Shown here: in pieces, positions 12,839-24,957 of the stretch
Layout of the letters: each line of letters starts with the position of its first letter
How positions within the stretch are numbered: position 1 is the first letter of the stretch
Position numbers and translations under genes: made by a program
The notes under the pieces: model-generated
The model's database searches: none
What the model was told of the DNA's origin: nothing
What the model saw: the letters and a program-made list of their open reading frames with translations, nothing else
Source: Lentinus brumalis
Lineage: Eukaryota > Basidiomycota > Agaricomycetes > Polyporales > Polyporaceae
Direction: 5' to 3'
Assembly: GCA_001792895.1 (NCBI GenBank)
Contig: MARA01000018.1
Location: 496,001 to 560,000, forward strand
DNA length: 64,000 nucleotides

Positions 12839-13354
12839 TTTTGGTCGTGAACGATGCACTTTGTCTACCGCAACTCGCGTCGGGATTGCGATAGCTACAT
12901 GTGAGTTTCGCCCTTACCGTCCGTTCATCTTCGTTGACACTGATCGATATGCAGTCGCTGTCATTATGATCATCTTTGGCATCATACGCAACCAGCGGCT
13001 CAGAGCGGCTCGGCAGCAGAATCTTGCATACGTTAATACCGCCGCCGTCGCCGGAGCTGTCCCTCCTCCTGCTTACCCACCTCCCGGCGGGTACGCACCA
13101 AACGGCTACTTCCCACAGGGCGCGCCGTCCCCGTATCCCACCCCAGGCTACGCGCCGCAGTATCCTCCTCAGACCTATTCGGTGAGTCTTCCATACATCA
13201 TTTCGCACCGACGACGTGCCACTGACTCCGAAGACAGCCTCAACCGGGCAACGTCCAAGATTATGCACCTCCGGCAGGCCCGCCACCAGGCCATCCACCG
13301 CAGTACTACCCACCTCCTCCTGGGCCGCCGCCTTCCGCAGACCAGAAGGCTTGA
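12839..13354 (+). CDS. small single-pass membrane protein with Pro/Tyr/Gly-rich tail, 5' end unresolved
   Basis: Exons 12839..12900, 12955..13181 and 13238..13354; the start codon is not identified. The frame before 12839 is closed by a stop at 12822, so at least one upstream exon must exist (phase 2 at the CAG ending at 12838). The visible protein starts FGRERCTLSTATRVGIAIAT. It has one hydrophobic helix split by the first intron (VGIAIATFAVIMIIFGII) followed by a basic RNQRLRAARQQN stop-transfer, and then a low-complexity PPPAYPPPGGY / PYPTPGYAPQYPP cytoplasmic tail. This layout (Cys-containing short ectodomain, single TM, proline-tyrosine tail) is common among uncharacterised mushroom proteins. 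PY motifs in such tails can recruit WW-domain ubiquitin ligases; that role is only an inference here. Confidence 0.6.
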
Positions 13355-13802
13355 TGGGCTCCTTCGTCGCCAAGACTGACTGCTTCATGTTATCGTCACG
13401 ACTGACAGTGCTCCACTACATATTGTACGAATACTTTGAACCAAGTTCTATACTTCTGTCATCGGACTACCTGGAGACTTCCCTGCTTTCCCGTGCCTTG
13501 TATGTTGCCTGCTATAATCGACTGAGTACCGAGCTGTGACCACCATGGTCCGCGATGTTCTGACCGTCACAGTGCGTGTCGAAGCCTGGAAGCTCAGACT
13601 CCATGGTGGGCTTTGTTCAAGCTTTGTTCCACGATTCACTCGAGCCCCTGGGCGTTTTGGTCGTTGACGACGCGACGGGTGACGACGGGAAATATTGCCG
13701 CCGCGTGGCTCGCTTGCCATCATCATTTCCCCCTCTCGGTTCCCACCACCATCGTCCTCGTCGTGCTCGAGCTCAGGACCCCCTCCACTCTCTTATTCCT
13801 TA
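13355..13802. other. intergenic with CT-rich leader
   Basis: About 450 bp holding the 3' end of the small membrane-protein gene and the presumed promoter of the MSB1-like gene. Pyrimidine-rich stretches at 13718-13800 are typical of basidiomycete transcription start regions. No other feature seen. Confidence 0.5.
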
Positions 13803-16800
13803 ATGCCGAGCTTGTTCTCTCGCGCACGGACCACCTCGACCCCGACAAAGAAGACCGCGTACGACCTCGGGCTACACGACGAGTTTGGGAGGGTCACAAG
13901 CCGAGGCTCCGCCAAGCACGCCGTCCAGCCGCAGCTCTCCGCCAGCACCAAGAAGGGGTCCAAGAAGGTCGCAGGCAAGGCGGATGATGAGCAGGTCGAG
14001 TTCGGGCTCCCCGACGGCAGCTTCCTGCCTCTGAGCCTCGAAAAGCCGCTCTACGAGCATCCTGAAGACCCGACGCATGCTGCCGCGCAACCGCACGACT
14101 ACGGGTACCTCTCATACGGCAGACACGTCGTTCTTGGGCTCGAGGAGGTAGCGCGACTGGTGGACGTCGTGGGAGACGAGCTCGGCACGCGCGGACTGAC
14201 GATTCCGTTTATCTTTTCGACATTGGCCCTCGATGTGTCCTCGTCGGCCGTTAAGAGGCTCATTCAGACGTTCCTCAAGACGTGTAGCAGGCCGTCGTCT
14301 GAAGCAGACAGACAGTGGCGGGAGGAGGCGCGGTTGGCTGGGCCACACGAACTCGGGATGGCTCTCAGATGGGGCTTGGCCAGGGTCGTACGCTGGGTCG
14401 GCGGTCAGGAGGTGCGCGGGCTCGTATCATACGACGCATACATGCAATGGCGGGATACCGAAGCTGGTGTGTGTCCCTGTCGCTGGTTGTATGCGCTCTT
14501 GGATGCTGATTGAAACGTCCTCCCCAATGTATGCTGTCCATTCCTGTGCTTCGCCGCTCGCTATATGCGCCCGTTCGACGTGATCTGGACGCGCTGCAGC
14601 GTTGAACTACCCTGGGTTGCACTTTACCGCCTTCCTCGAGCCTCTGGATCCCCTTCTCCGTCAGCTGCTCATCGGGCTTTTCACACTGCTGAGTCGCTTC
14701 ACTGCACACTCTGCATCTTCCGGGCACACCCCACCTACCCTCTCACCGCTCTTCGGCCCACTCTTGTTTGGCCTGGGGCCTTCTACACTTAATTTCCACC
14801 ATGCATATCTTCACTATCTCCGCGCAACGACTGCAACCGAACACCTCATTCTCGCGTTCGTTCGATGGCAGGACGCCAAGGCCAGTGCTGTAGCGCCGGC
14901 CATGGGCATCCCTACCCGCCTCAAGGCCTGGATTCAGGGCTACCCGGCCATGCTCCCAGCACCTGTGGGGAAGAACGAACGTCCTCAGCCTCGCCGGGGT
15001 GCCCGTACTGTGCGCGTTCTCAACGTACGTCGCAACGTCCGAATGTATTCGCCTGACCTGGTGAAGACCTCGGCATCATGGGCTCATCGACCGAGGGGAT
15101 CGGTGTCAAACGCTTCGGAACGATCGTTCGCCGGTTCGAAGGAATGGGAACGCATTGCCCCACCGACACTTAAGCTCCCGCCTCGGTATTCTGATGCATA
15201 CAAGAAACGGATGGACCTTCCACACAACTTCCATCCGGATACTGGTGCTGGATCCTCGACTTCAAGCCACCCACCGTCTTCACTGTCGTCCTCCGTCTCT
15301 TCTGCATCTTCGCTCACCTCAACTCTCTTTGAGGACAAGGAAGGCGAAGAGCGCTTCCGCAGCCTAACGGATCTCAAGTGGGGTGAATTCGAGACGATGG
15401 GCTTTGGCAGCGTGGTGGCGGATGAGAAGAAGCTGCAGTTCGATTTGACGGAGGGTGCGCGGGCGGTACGTGCTTCCATTGTGAGCATGCAGTGGTAATG
15501 CTGATGTCCACATGCACCTGTCAAATGTAGGCTCGTGCAGCGAAACGTGCCACCCTCAACTGGCAGGACTTCTCGTCATCTGGCTTCTCTCGCTCGGATG
15601 CGCATCTGTCGGCCACGTTGCAGTTTAGTGCGCCGGTAGCTAACACCATCAACTCGTGGCCGACGCACCAGGCCGAGATGCACCGCAAGCTCAAGAAAAC
15701 GCAGAAGGCCCTCCCGGCCTTCGGCTGGGACACTGAGCCGGTGTTGGGTGGTGAGGAAGTCATGGAGGAGGCTTTCATGGACGTCTTCTGCGATCTCATT
15801 TACGGCGGTGGATGGATGGACGATGAGCGTCGCGAAGAGACAGATCGAGAATGCAACTGGGCATTGGTGAGTGCAGCCGTACGTCATCGCTGTGGGCATG
15901 ACCTCACTCAGAGGTAAAGGTTGAGTTCAAGTCTCTCCCCGTGTCTCGTACGACGGCCTCCGGCACCGGGGACCCACGCACATCCACTACACTCATTCTC
16001 TTCGAAGAGTTCGTCCCCTACGAGTACCGTCAGCAGCTCGCCTCTCCTGGCGGGAATCGACGGAGGCTACCATCACTCTTTTCCTCGACGAACAAGTCCA
16101 AACAGTGGAAGCCAGCGTCCACGCTGAACGGACGTCCGTATGTAGTCGGTGCAGTGCCCCACAGCCCAAGTTATCGCGAAGTCGAGTTCGAAGGTCTCCT
16201 ACGTTCGAACGGCAGCAAAGTCCTATCTCTGCATCGCAGTCCCGACAAGGAGCGCCCAAATCCTCCCAGTGCTGTCGCGACTCCTGGGCATGAGCTTCCA
16301 GCGAATCCCCTGATCAAGGTGACAAGCCCTGCAGCCAAACCACCGTCGGCGGCCAAACCACAGTTCCTGACCCCTGTGCGCACGGACTCTCCCACACCCA
16401 CACCCAAGATGCCTGCGAGCCCGCTTGAAACCGGGAAGAAGAGCTCTCGATTTCGCTTACCAACTGGACTCCCCTCCAGCCCGTCTCCTGTGAAGCGAGC
16501 CGGTCTTGCCCCCACAGAGTATGATCCTGTGGACTTCGACACTCGCATCGCAAGTTTTGACGATGAGGAGCCCGGCACGCGAAAGCACAATCGACGACGG
16601 TCAAAGGACGACGCGTGGGTCGACATACTGGTCGCGAACACCAATCGCCGGATGCCCGGCCAGGATGCCCAGCTGCGCAATGGACTGAAGGGCGGTCGGT
16701 CGGACCCCGAGCTTGCGAGCCAGGAGGTTTCCGAGGTACTTGCCGCCGTGCGCGCTCGGTTCTCGGACGAGGAGGAGGATGGCATGGAGCCTGTTGCTGG

Positions 16801-17542
16801 ACCCAGCGGAGGCGAGACGTCGACGCTGCAGGACTCCGTTCTAGACCACGACCAGCACGACTCTGATTCCTTGCAGCATGGTGACGATGAGGAAGACGAG
16901 TCCTTGAAGATCACGCCGAAGAAGCGGCCAGGGTACTTCGATCTTCACCCAGATCGCCGTCCAGCCACAATCACGGATGATCCCCGCGATCGTCTCGAAC
17001 GTCCCTCGTATGAGAGTGATACCTCAACCAACAACCCTTACACTGCTGCCACAGTCAGACCTCGCAACCTCGTCGTACGAGATAACGCCGACCTCCTCAG
17101 ACAGTCCGCCGCTTCTGAATACGAGTCCGACCCAGAGCCTGTCCATGTTGGCTCGCAGGCCATTCCCCGAGATGTCACGAAGACCCTTCCTTCGGCGCCT
17201 GAGACCGCGACATTGCTCCGTAACAAGTCGGCTGCGAGTAAGACGGCGAACCTCATCGAGATGTATCGCGAGCGCGAACGCCAGGCTCAGAGCAGCCCGA
17301 TCCCTTCCTCCCGTCTCCCCGTCCGCCAAGCGTCGCTCCAGAATGGCCGGGAACGCTCTATCTCCCCTTTGCCTGCCACTCCGTCTCCCGCTGCGGCCAC
17401 TCCTGCCGACCTTCCGGAGATCGAAGAGCCCGCGGATGACAAGGTGAGCGTCGAAGACATTCCCATTGATCTTCCCACTCGCTACATCCATGGCGCACCT
17501 CTTCACAACGTCCTGGAGGAACCGGAGGAAGAGGAGGCGTAG
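13803..17542 (+). CDS. MSB1/Mug8 (DUF1708)-domain morphogenesis protein
   Basis: Exons 13803..14466, 14600..15465, 15531..15866, 15920..17542; 1162 aa. The first about 450 residues form a mainly helical globular region containing LNYPGLHFTAFLEPLDP, then FGPLLFGLG and a YLRATTATEHLILAFVRW block. This is the pattern of the Msb1/Mug8 domain, a Rho-GAP-like fold found in yeast Msb1, which links Cdc42/Rho1 signalling to polarised growth. The C-terminal about 600 residues are a Ser/Pro/Asp-rich disordered tail ending in acidic residues. A role as a scaffold in hyphal polarity is inferred from the family; catalytic GAP activity is not expected. The acceptor of the last intron is ambiguous by six bases (15914 or 15920), both in frame. 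The first intron is 133 bp, longer than neighbours. Confidence 0.85.
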
Positions 17543-18484
17543 CGCACCTTCTCTACGACGGTTGCTCCCTTGCTACGTCCTTTTCCACCCTCCCCATTTG
17601 CGTTCCGCCCTGCGTCGGCCGACTCTGAAACATCGTATCGTATCCAGCACCGGTGAACGATGCGGCCTCCTCTCGCATAGCGCCTACCGCCTACCGCACG
17701 CCCACGTTACCCAACCTTTCCCCATTGCTGCTTCTTTGCTCCGTCTATCTCGTGGCTGGTATATCTCCTATCATTCCAGTGTGCGTATTGTGAAACAAGC
17801 GTTTGCTCCTACTACTGCCTGCTACTACATCGTACATATTCACCGCATTCCTTCCTGAAGATACCACGGAGCCCAGGCATCGGCATCGGCGAGGCCCCGC
17901 TCATCTACGTACCTTATACTCGTTCATTTTGTGTCCTGGTCTGGCCTTCTGCTCGCGCGTGCGCTCCACCCCTTCCCCTCCTTGCGGTCACCATGCGTCG
18001 TCTCGCTCCCACATACCGTCTCGCTGACACTATACACTATGTCGTCCCTCTGCTATGTTGTGCAATTCTTCCACCTCTTTTCGAATCTATGTCACACGTG
18101 CTGCATCGGACTCTTGGTCATCGGTGATACCACAGGCACTGTTCTCTCCGTTGTCTCGGTGGTGGCCATAGCTGATGACACCCTTGATTTTGTGACGGAC
18201 GTTGATGTTGTTTTAACTTTATTGTTGAATACATTTCCAAGTCGCAGCAGGCACGCTCTATGTATGACCGTCCGGAAGATGTCCTCGCTGGCCGCTGGGT
18301 ACAGGAACGCGTATAACCACTCGCAGAGATTCGCTACGGGTTGTGAGACTCCTGTTACTGTGAACTATAGGACCTATGTATGTGTATGATGATGACACGT
18401 AGTGTAGTCGTGAGTACTGAGCGGTGAGTATGATTAGATCAAGGTAGAGGTAGAGGTACCTAGAGGGCACGCCGGCACAGTAAA
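17543..18484. other. convergent intergenic region
   Basis: About 940 bp between the 3' ends of two convergent genes (MSB1-like and adrenodoxin reductase). It is pyrimidine-rich on the + strand and probably holds both 3' UTRs. Only short meaningless ORFs are present. Confidence 0.6.
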
Positions 18485-20035
18485 TCAGGAGACTGGCGTC
18501 CTGACCTTCGCCAAGAATTCGCGGGCTTCCTCCCACCCCATACGCTCTCGCTCCTTGCCCATCTCCTCACCCCTCCTGATTTCCTCTGCATTCACCTTCC
18601 TCCAGGCCTCGAAGTCCGTCACCCGCCCCTCCTTCAAGCCTTCCTCTACCTGCGGCGGGATAGCGTCCAAGTCCACCTCCTTTGGCAGGACCTCAACCGC
18701 GTCCTTCGCCGCAGCCTCATCCGCCGCAGACACCGGTGCCCCACCAGCCGTCGTCTGCACGTCCTCCCCTGGGAAGTGGTCGCGGAGGATGGTGTCCGTA
18801 ACGGCGTAAGCGTCCATCATCGTGCTCGCGAGCACCCCGCGCGCACCCATGGCTGCCCAGCCGCTCGCGTAGACGTTCCTCACGACACGCCCGTCGGGAC
18901 TGATGACGCGTCCGCTGACCGTCCGCAGGTGGCCGAGGGCGGGATCGTACCATGGCACGGAGGGCTCGGAGCGGTGGCCTAGCGAGGTGATCACGAGGTC
19001 GGTCTCCAGCGTTGACGACTCGCCCGTCGGCACGGCGCGTGAGGACGGGTCGAGCATCGTGTGGGCGAGCGTCAGCCGGGCCTTGTCGGTGGGCGAGGTG
19101 GGAGTGGTGAGGCCGGTGGGCGAGCGGAAGAAGTCGAGCGACCACGTCTTCTTCGTCGTGCCCGGCTTGTTCTTCGACCCTTTCTGCAGGAGCTGCAGCG
19201 TACGGGACTGCTGCCGTGTGAGCGTGCTGCCTTCTGGTGGCGCGAGGAGCGCAGGGTCAAGTGGGATCATGGATGAGTCGGGGAGATTCATCATCTCGCG
19301 CAGCTCCTTCGTCGTGAAGGCTGCCTGCAGCGGACCACGTCGGCCAACGATGGATACGTGCTGGACAGCGGAGCGCCGGAGGACGTCGAGGACTGGCGTG
19401 GGCACGTCGTACTTGGCGAGGTGGTCGGGCGGTGTGAGGAGCATGCGAGCAACGTCGAGAGAGACGTTGCCCTGGCCGATGAGCGTGACGTGCGAAGTCC
19501 GTTCGAGTGGAGGTGGTGATGGCTTCGATGGGTGTTGGGTGTACCAGTGCACCATGGACAGTGCAGGGACGCAGTACTGCGAGGGTGGAAGGGCGGAATG
19601 CAAAATCGGGACAGTGCATCCGGTGGAGTAGAGGACGTGAGTGTAGTATGGAAGGAACTCCTCCAGTGACAACGGGAGGGCGTGCGACAAGGGCGACGTA
19701 GGTCCGACATTGACGTTCCCGAAGAACCGCAACCTGGGATCTGTCGCCGCTTCGTCGAATTTGTGGGTGCAGTTCTATATCATGTTACCGTGTCGCCGTC
19801 AGTACGCGGTGCAGGAATCACGACCGCGGTCGTAGGCGGAACGTACCTTGACTTCTGGATGGTCTGGCGCGACGCCGTACCGGACCAGACCGTAGGGAGC
19901 CCAGAGGCGGTCGTAGAGGTGTATTTTCAGCGAGGACGCATGCGATCCTGACCGGGGGAGCAGCGACAGCAATCGTGACGCAACATAGAACGACGAAGGG
20001 CCAGCGCCGACGATGGCCAATTTGAGTGGTGCCAT
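18485..20035 (-). CDS. ARH1: mitochondrial NADPH:adrenodoxin (ferredoxin) reductase
   Basis: Two exons, 19847..20035 and 18485..19774, giving 492 aa (yeast Arh1 is about 490). The protein reduces mitochondrial ferredoxin with NADPH, feeding electrons to Fe-S cluster assembly and heme A/steroid-type reactions in the matrix. FAD-binding GxGxxS appears at the N-terminus (LAIVGAGPSSFYVA, residues 6-19), with LYDRLWAPYGLVRYGVAPDH shortly after. The NADPH-binding segment is VTLIGQGNVSLDVARMLL, and the C-terminal FAD contact region contains VYASGWAAMGARGVLASTM. No clear mitochondrial presequence precedes the FAD motif at this start, so either an upstream exon is missed or targeting is internal. A long lysine-poor C-terminal extension (about 90 residues) follows the catalytic core. 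Confidence 0.93.
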
Positions 20036-22141
20036 GTCGGACTCTCAGGCAGCTGTCCTAGTATATATCTGCAAAGAACTGATGTGAGGCCGTGGTTTTC
20101 CTTTCGCTGCAACCACCAGTCAGATGACTTAGCAATCATAGCGTACCACGCTGATTACTACTTACGATGTGACTTGAGGAGTTTCAGGAAATGGTGTGTA
20201 GATCAACGCAAAGGCCTTTGACTCACATGAAGATCACCTATACCGCTACGTTGAGGTCAGTCCACTAAGTCGGCCACTTCGATGCGTGCGAGGTTAAGAA
20301 AAGTACGTATTAGTCAACTTACTTATTGGGTCGGGCAAAGCCGGAGATGCATCATATCTGGGCGTCTATGAACATTGGTAGTCCTCCTCCCTTCCTTCTC
20401 CTGCTTCGGAGTGAGCGGTTATAATCACTCTTGCATACCGTTTCTGTATTCGCTTTGGGCAGGATTTCTTCCTCGCAGCTATCGCGCAATGAGGGATGCA
20501 TCTACCAATGCGGCGGACGCCATTATCCCCGGGACTCAACAGGACTCAACCGTCCGTCATGAATGTCACTAAAATCCCGTGCGTGCAGCTTCATGCGAGA
20601 CTCTTCTGCGCTGAGGACGGATCTGTTTTCAGTAGTCTGTAGGGTACAAAGACCTAGCTCCGTACGTTACGTATCGACAGAGTCTACGGTTCAATCGAAT
20701 TTCGGACTCATTGGCATCTTTCTTTCCTGGTACTTGGAGTTGGTTGTGCGTTGAGCTGCTTGAGCAGCGCTTGTACATTTGCTGCCTGCGCCGCATGCCC
20801 GTAGCGACCCTCATGAGCCCTCATGAGCCCGCACAGCGGCATTAGTACTGTTTTAGCCTCTGCTTCGAGCGCTGATGGCACTGGACATAGCGACATGCAG
20901 CTCCGGTATCCATTCCGACCCGCGGAGGGCTCCATATTCTTCTATCAAGTGTGTTGACTTCGACTCGTATATCTGACATGGGGCCTGCGGACATACCCAC
21001 AGGTTCTGCTTACAAACAAGTCGTCACAGTTGAGACTGCTTGTCGCTCGCAGAATTCTTCTAGTATCTTGATGGATATCGATCAACATGAAGGAGCGAGG
21101 GAACGCCTTGGAGGCTGGAGCTCGGACACGCAGGCCTGGTAACTCCGTATGTCGCCTACAAATATTCTGGTATGACCTGGCACTTCACTCACAATCGCGT
21201 CGCAGCCAGTCCATATGCATAATGCTTCCATCGCAGCGCCTTCTGTGTCGCGATCCTCATGGTACCACGCAGCATCCCTCCACGGCCTTCAATCATTTCA
21301 GCCTCTGTTGAGCGCTGATGCAACATATCGCGACAGCTCCCGAACATTACTGCACGCAGTGGCCGGGCGAATTCGTCCATGAGGACATGTAATGCCCACT
21401 CAACTCGTGTACTGGAGTGGCACTTCCGAATAAGTACACCCGAAGATACTAGTATCGTTACAAGCTCCGTGCTATGCGAAGGATGTCTTCAGAGCAGGTA
21501 CTGCGAGCTCCGCATTCTACCCCGCTGTACTCCCGGTGTTGATCACCAGGATAGGTCTGCTTCTATCTCACCAAATATAGTCTGCCAAGACTTCCGTCGA
21601 GGCATTGGTCGCGTCTGCGCGGGCGGCGCTGCGATCCAAATACTTCGTCGGACAGGCACACCACCTATGAATATCCCTGGCGACTTCATCTTCCCTGAAA
21701 CGTCGCATACACGGGCATCCTCGTCCCACTCAGGGTACGTCCATCTGCTCCATTTCTCAGGAGCCTCCCACATGATCCTCGAAAGAAGTCTTTTTTACGC
21801 CGTATACTCCCACCGGCATAGAAGTCCTACGATGACCCGGCGCTTGCCCCTACTTACTCGCCTTCGCAATCAGCAAATGGAAACCGGTCCCAATGCAGTC
21901 CAGTCTTCAACGACAATGCACCGTGTTCCCATGGCTCACGCGACAACCATGCGGCGCATCTCGTCGCCATCGGTATACTGGTCGTGGACAATCAGCGCTG
22001 TGCCTATCTCTGCCTCCTGGCGCGTATGTGGGGCCAGTATAAAAGATGTTTACGACGAGGGGGAGGAGGCAGGCGACCGTTCACTCTCGAGCTCCTCGCT
22101 CCCTTCACCTCAATCCATCGGCAGCCGTAGCGAACTCAGCC
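20036..22141. other. 2.1 kb gene-empty stretch
   Basis: No supported gene. The longest open frame here (21379-22269, + strand) runs into the M36 gene in another frame and has no domain or compositional support. A short tandem duplication (CTCATGAGCC twice, about 20812-20831) is visible. The right end carries the promoter of the M36 gene. Confidence 0.55.
22038..22045 (+). promoter_or_regulatory. TATA box of the M36 fungalysin gene
   Basis: TATAAAAG lies 97 bp upstream of the ATG at 22142 and is followed by a pyrimidine-rich leader (TTCACTCTCGAGCTCCTCGC near 22080), a typical fungal core promoter arrangement for a highly expressed secreted protein. Confidence 0.6.
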
Positions 22142-24699
22142 ATGAAGTTCTCAGACAACTTCTTCCGCTCTGTCTTCCTCGCGATTGTGTGCGCAACCGC
22201 TGCGACGGCCGCGCCATTTTTGGGGAGCTTGAAGCACACGACTCTCCAGGTGCGGGAGATCAGCCCTGATCTCGTCGTGGAGAGCTTCCACCCCGAATCC
22301 ACCCTGGAGGTGCGCAGTCGCAGCGCATACGGCGAACCTGATGGCTGTACTGATACTGCACTTGACAGACGTTCGGCGTGAACGGCGTCGACCACCCGCT
22401 CTCTGCCCGTGGCGAGTTCGACCTCAAGGACGCGACGGTCTCCTTCGTGCAGTCCCGTCTCAATGTCCAGCCCGACACCATCGCGTTCCGAACCGGCTTC
22501 TCGAGTGACATCACCCAGCACGCATTCGTCCGGCAGCAGATTGTGAGCCATTTTGTAGCCTGCATCCCACCCAGCGCATAGCCTGATGTCCCACCTCGAC
22601 AGAACGGCATCCCGATTGCCAATGCTGTCGCCAACGTGGCATTCAACAAGGACAACAAGGTTGTCTCGTTTGGCTCATCCTTTGTCAAGCCCTGTAAGGA
22701 CACACCCGCCATACCACTACAGCGAAGGAAATACTCACGTCAACTCTAGCATCCATCCCCTCGACCGTCCCTTCTCTCTCCGTTGACGATGCCATCGCGA
22801 AGGCGGAGAGTGCGCTCTCGGGCAAGTTCAACGAGCACCCACCGACCGTCGAGTTTGTCGCCAAGAAGGATGGCTCCCTCGCCCTTACGCACGTCATGCA
22901 GATCCAGAACGACGAGACTGGCGCGTGGTTCGAGGCCTTCGTCGATGCCCATTCGGGCGATATCATTCAGCTGACCGACTTCGTCGCGAAGATCACGGTC
23001 GGTGGGAGTCGTCGTCGAGGCGATGTGCGTACTGACCTCTCTGCGCACACAGTATCGCGTCCTGCCTATCACTAAGGAGACGCTCGTCGAGGGCTTTGAG
23101 AACTTGGTCGACCCCCAGAACACAGTGGCGTCTCCTGATGGCTGGCACAGCGACGGCACAACTACGACTACGACCACCTCGTACGTCGCCTCCTTGACGG
23201 AGGCTACCGCCACCTCACTGCCTCATGCTGATTTCACCACCAACATCACAGCGGCAACAACGCCATCGCCTTCAAGGGCGCGCAGACCAACCTCACGTCC
23301 GAATCTTCCCCCGGAGAATTTATCTTCACGCAGGAGGAGGACCAGGCCCCACGGTCCAGGTCAACATCGATGCGGCACGCACCAACGCGTTCTATGTCGT
23401 CAACACCATTCACGACATCTCGTTCGTCTACGGCTTCACTGAGGCCGGCTTCAACTTCCAGAACAACAACTTCGGCAAGGGCGGCGTGGGCAACGACCGC
23501 GTCACTATCTCCGTGCAGGATAAAGCTGGCATCGACAATGGTGCGTCTCATTTGTGCTGCGCGAATCGATGCTGAGGTCAGGCCCGCCGCAGCCGACTTT
23601 GCCACTCCTCCTGAGTAAGCGTGATCGTCTGCCTGTGTTGGCCAAATATTGACCTACTGTCTATATGTACAGTGGTCAGTCAGGACGCATGCGGATGTTC
23701 CTGTGGGATCATACCAATCCCATGCGTGATGGTGCGCTGGAGAATGACATCGTGTCTCACGAGAACACGCACGGCATTAGCAATCGCATGACCGGCGGTG
23801 GTACTGGCCGGTCCGTTCACCTTACCAGCATGAAGTGATTCATCGGCGCTGACGGACTCGACTTCACAGATGCCTCCAGACTACAGAAGCTGGAGGTATG
23901 GGTGAGGGTTGGTCCGATGCGATGGCCGAGTAAGTGGCCTGTATCTCCATGACAGACCTCGTCCAACCGCAGCCTTGGCAGGTGGACCGAGCACAAGGAT
24001 GCCACCATCCCCGACTTCGTCCTCGGTCAATATGTCATCAACGACCCAGCAGGGATCCGCAGCCACCCATACTCGACTTCGGCGTAAGTGATGCGTCATA
24101 CTGCTCTTGTCTCAATCTGACAGATAGGCAATGGCAGCACGACGAACCCGCTCCGATACTCAAGCCTCAAGACTTTGGCTGAAGTCCACGGTGCGTATGC
24201 TCTAATAAGGAACTCCATCCATATATGTGCTTACCAGCATCCGTCGCCAGACATCGGAGAGGTTTGGGCGAATATGCTCCACAATGTGTATGCAGGGCTT
24301 GTCGGCGCACATGGTTTCTCTGCCACGGCACACACAGATCCTACGTAAGTGCAAGCCTCCTGCGAGTCGGGCATCAACACCTACTGACACAATGGAATGT
24401 GCCTCCAGGACGACCGGCGGCAACACAGTCTTCCTCCACCTCTTCCTTGACGCTTTCACGCTCCAACCTTGCAACCCCACATGTACGTCGTACATTCGCT
24501 TATACATGCTGCGCTGGCAGACTACAGATACTAAGCGCTGTTAATAGTCCTCACCGCTCGCAACGCCTGGATTCAGGCTGATGCGAATCGGTTCGGCGGC
24601 GCGAACTTCTGCACGCTCTGGACCGCGTTTGCCTCGCGTGGGCTCGGAGTGAATGCTGCCAACCACAACGATGATTCAACTGTCCCTGCTGGATGCTGA
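22142..24699 (+). CDS. M36 fungalysin metallopeptidase, interrupted by a one-base frameshift
   Basis: Exons: 22142..22309, 22369..22542, 22603..22693, 22750..22997, 23053..23180, 23252..23540, 23593..23614, 23673..23810, 23870..23929, 23982..24083, 24138..24190, 24251..24344, 24409..24482, 24548..24699. The product is a secreted zinc endopeptidase: signal peptide ([13 protein letters not shown]), FTP-type propeptide ([11 protein letters not shown]), then the catalytic domain with HENTH at 23758-23772 and the third zinc ligand in [14 protein letters not shown], and terminus [10 protein letters not shown]. All later blocks of the family are present. Within exon 6 the frame shifts by one base at the CCCC run 23347-23350: the frame carrying GNNAIAFKG does not continue into the frame carrying [19 protein letters not shown], and no alternative splice repairs it. 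The gene is therefore either a very recent pseudogene or affected by a homopolymer sequencing error. Two introns use weak GTC donors. Confidence 0.85.
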
Positions 24700-24884
24700 T
24701 CGTCGAGGTTTTGGTGTTTGGTTGACGACCTATCAGTGACTATCATACTGCACAATTGGCATAATGACACACATGTTCGTACGGCTCACAGTGATAAGCG
24801 TAACCGTGCAGGTTGCTGTAAGTACATAGGCAGATCGTACCCGCGGGAGCAAAAAGCATGAAAAATCTACCCTCCGTGCATAGA

Positions 24885-24957
24885 TGCCAGGAGCGTGGAT
24901 TGAACACGCGACCTCCAGAACTTCAGTCTGTTGCTCTCCCAGCTGAGCTATCCCGGC
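24885..24957 (-). tRNA. tRNA-Phe(GAA)
   Basis: On the minus strand the acceptor arms GCCGGGA and TCCTGGC pair, with A as discriminator. The D-arm is GCTC...GAGC, the anticodon stem CAGA/TCTG holds loop CTGAAGT (anticodon GAA), and the T-arm contains GTTCAATCC. No intron; 73 nt. Confidence 0.93.

Noticed and set aside
16171..16914. 247-aa minus-strand ORF opposite the MSB1-like tail
   Set aside because: Antisense shadow of Ser-rich coding sequence; no recognisable family.
21379..22269. 296-aa plus-strand ORF upstream of the M36 gene
   Set aside because: Runs through the M36 promoter and first exon in another frame; no motif and no plausible start context.
23811..23869. In-frame stop after [14 protein letters not shown] in the M36 gene as evidence of truncation
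   Set aside because: An intron with donor GTCCGT at 23811 and acceptor CAG at 23869 removes it and restores the exact family sequence [18 protein letters not shown].
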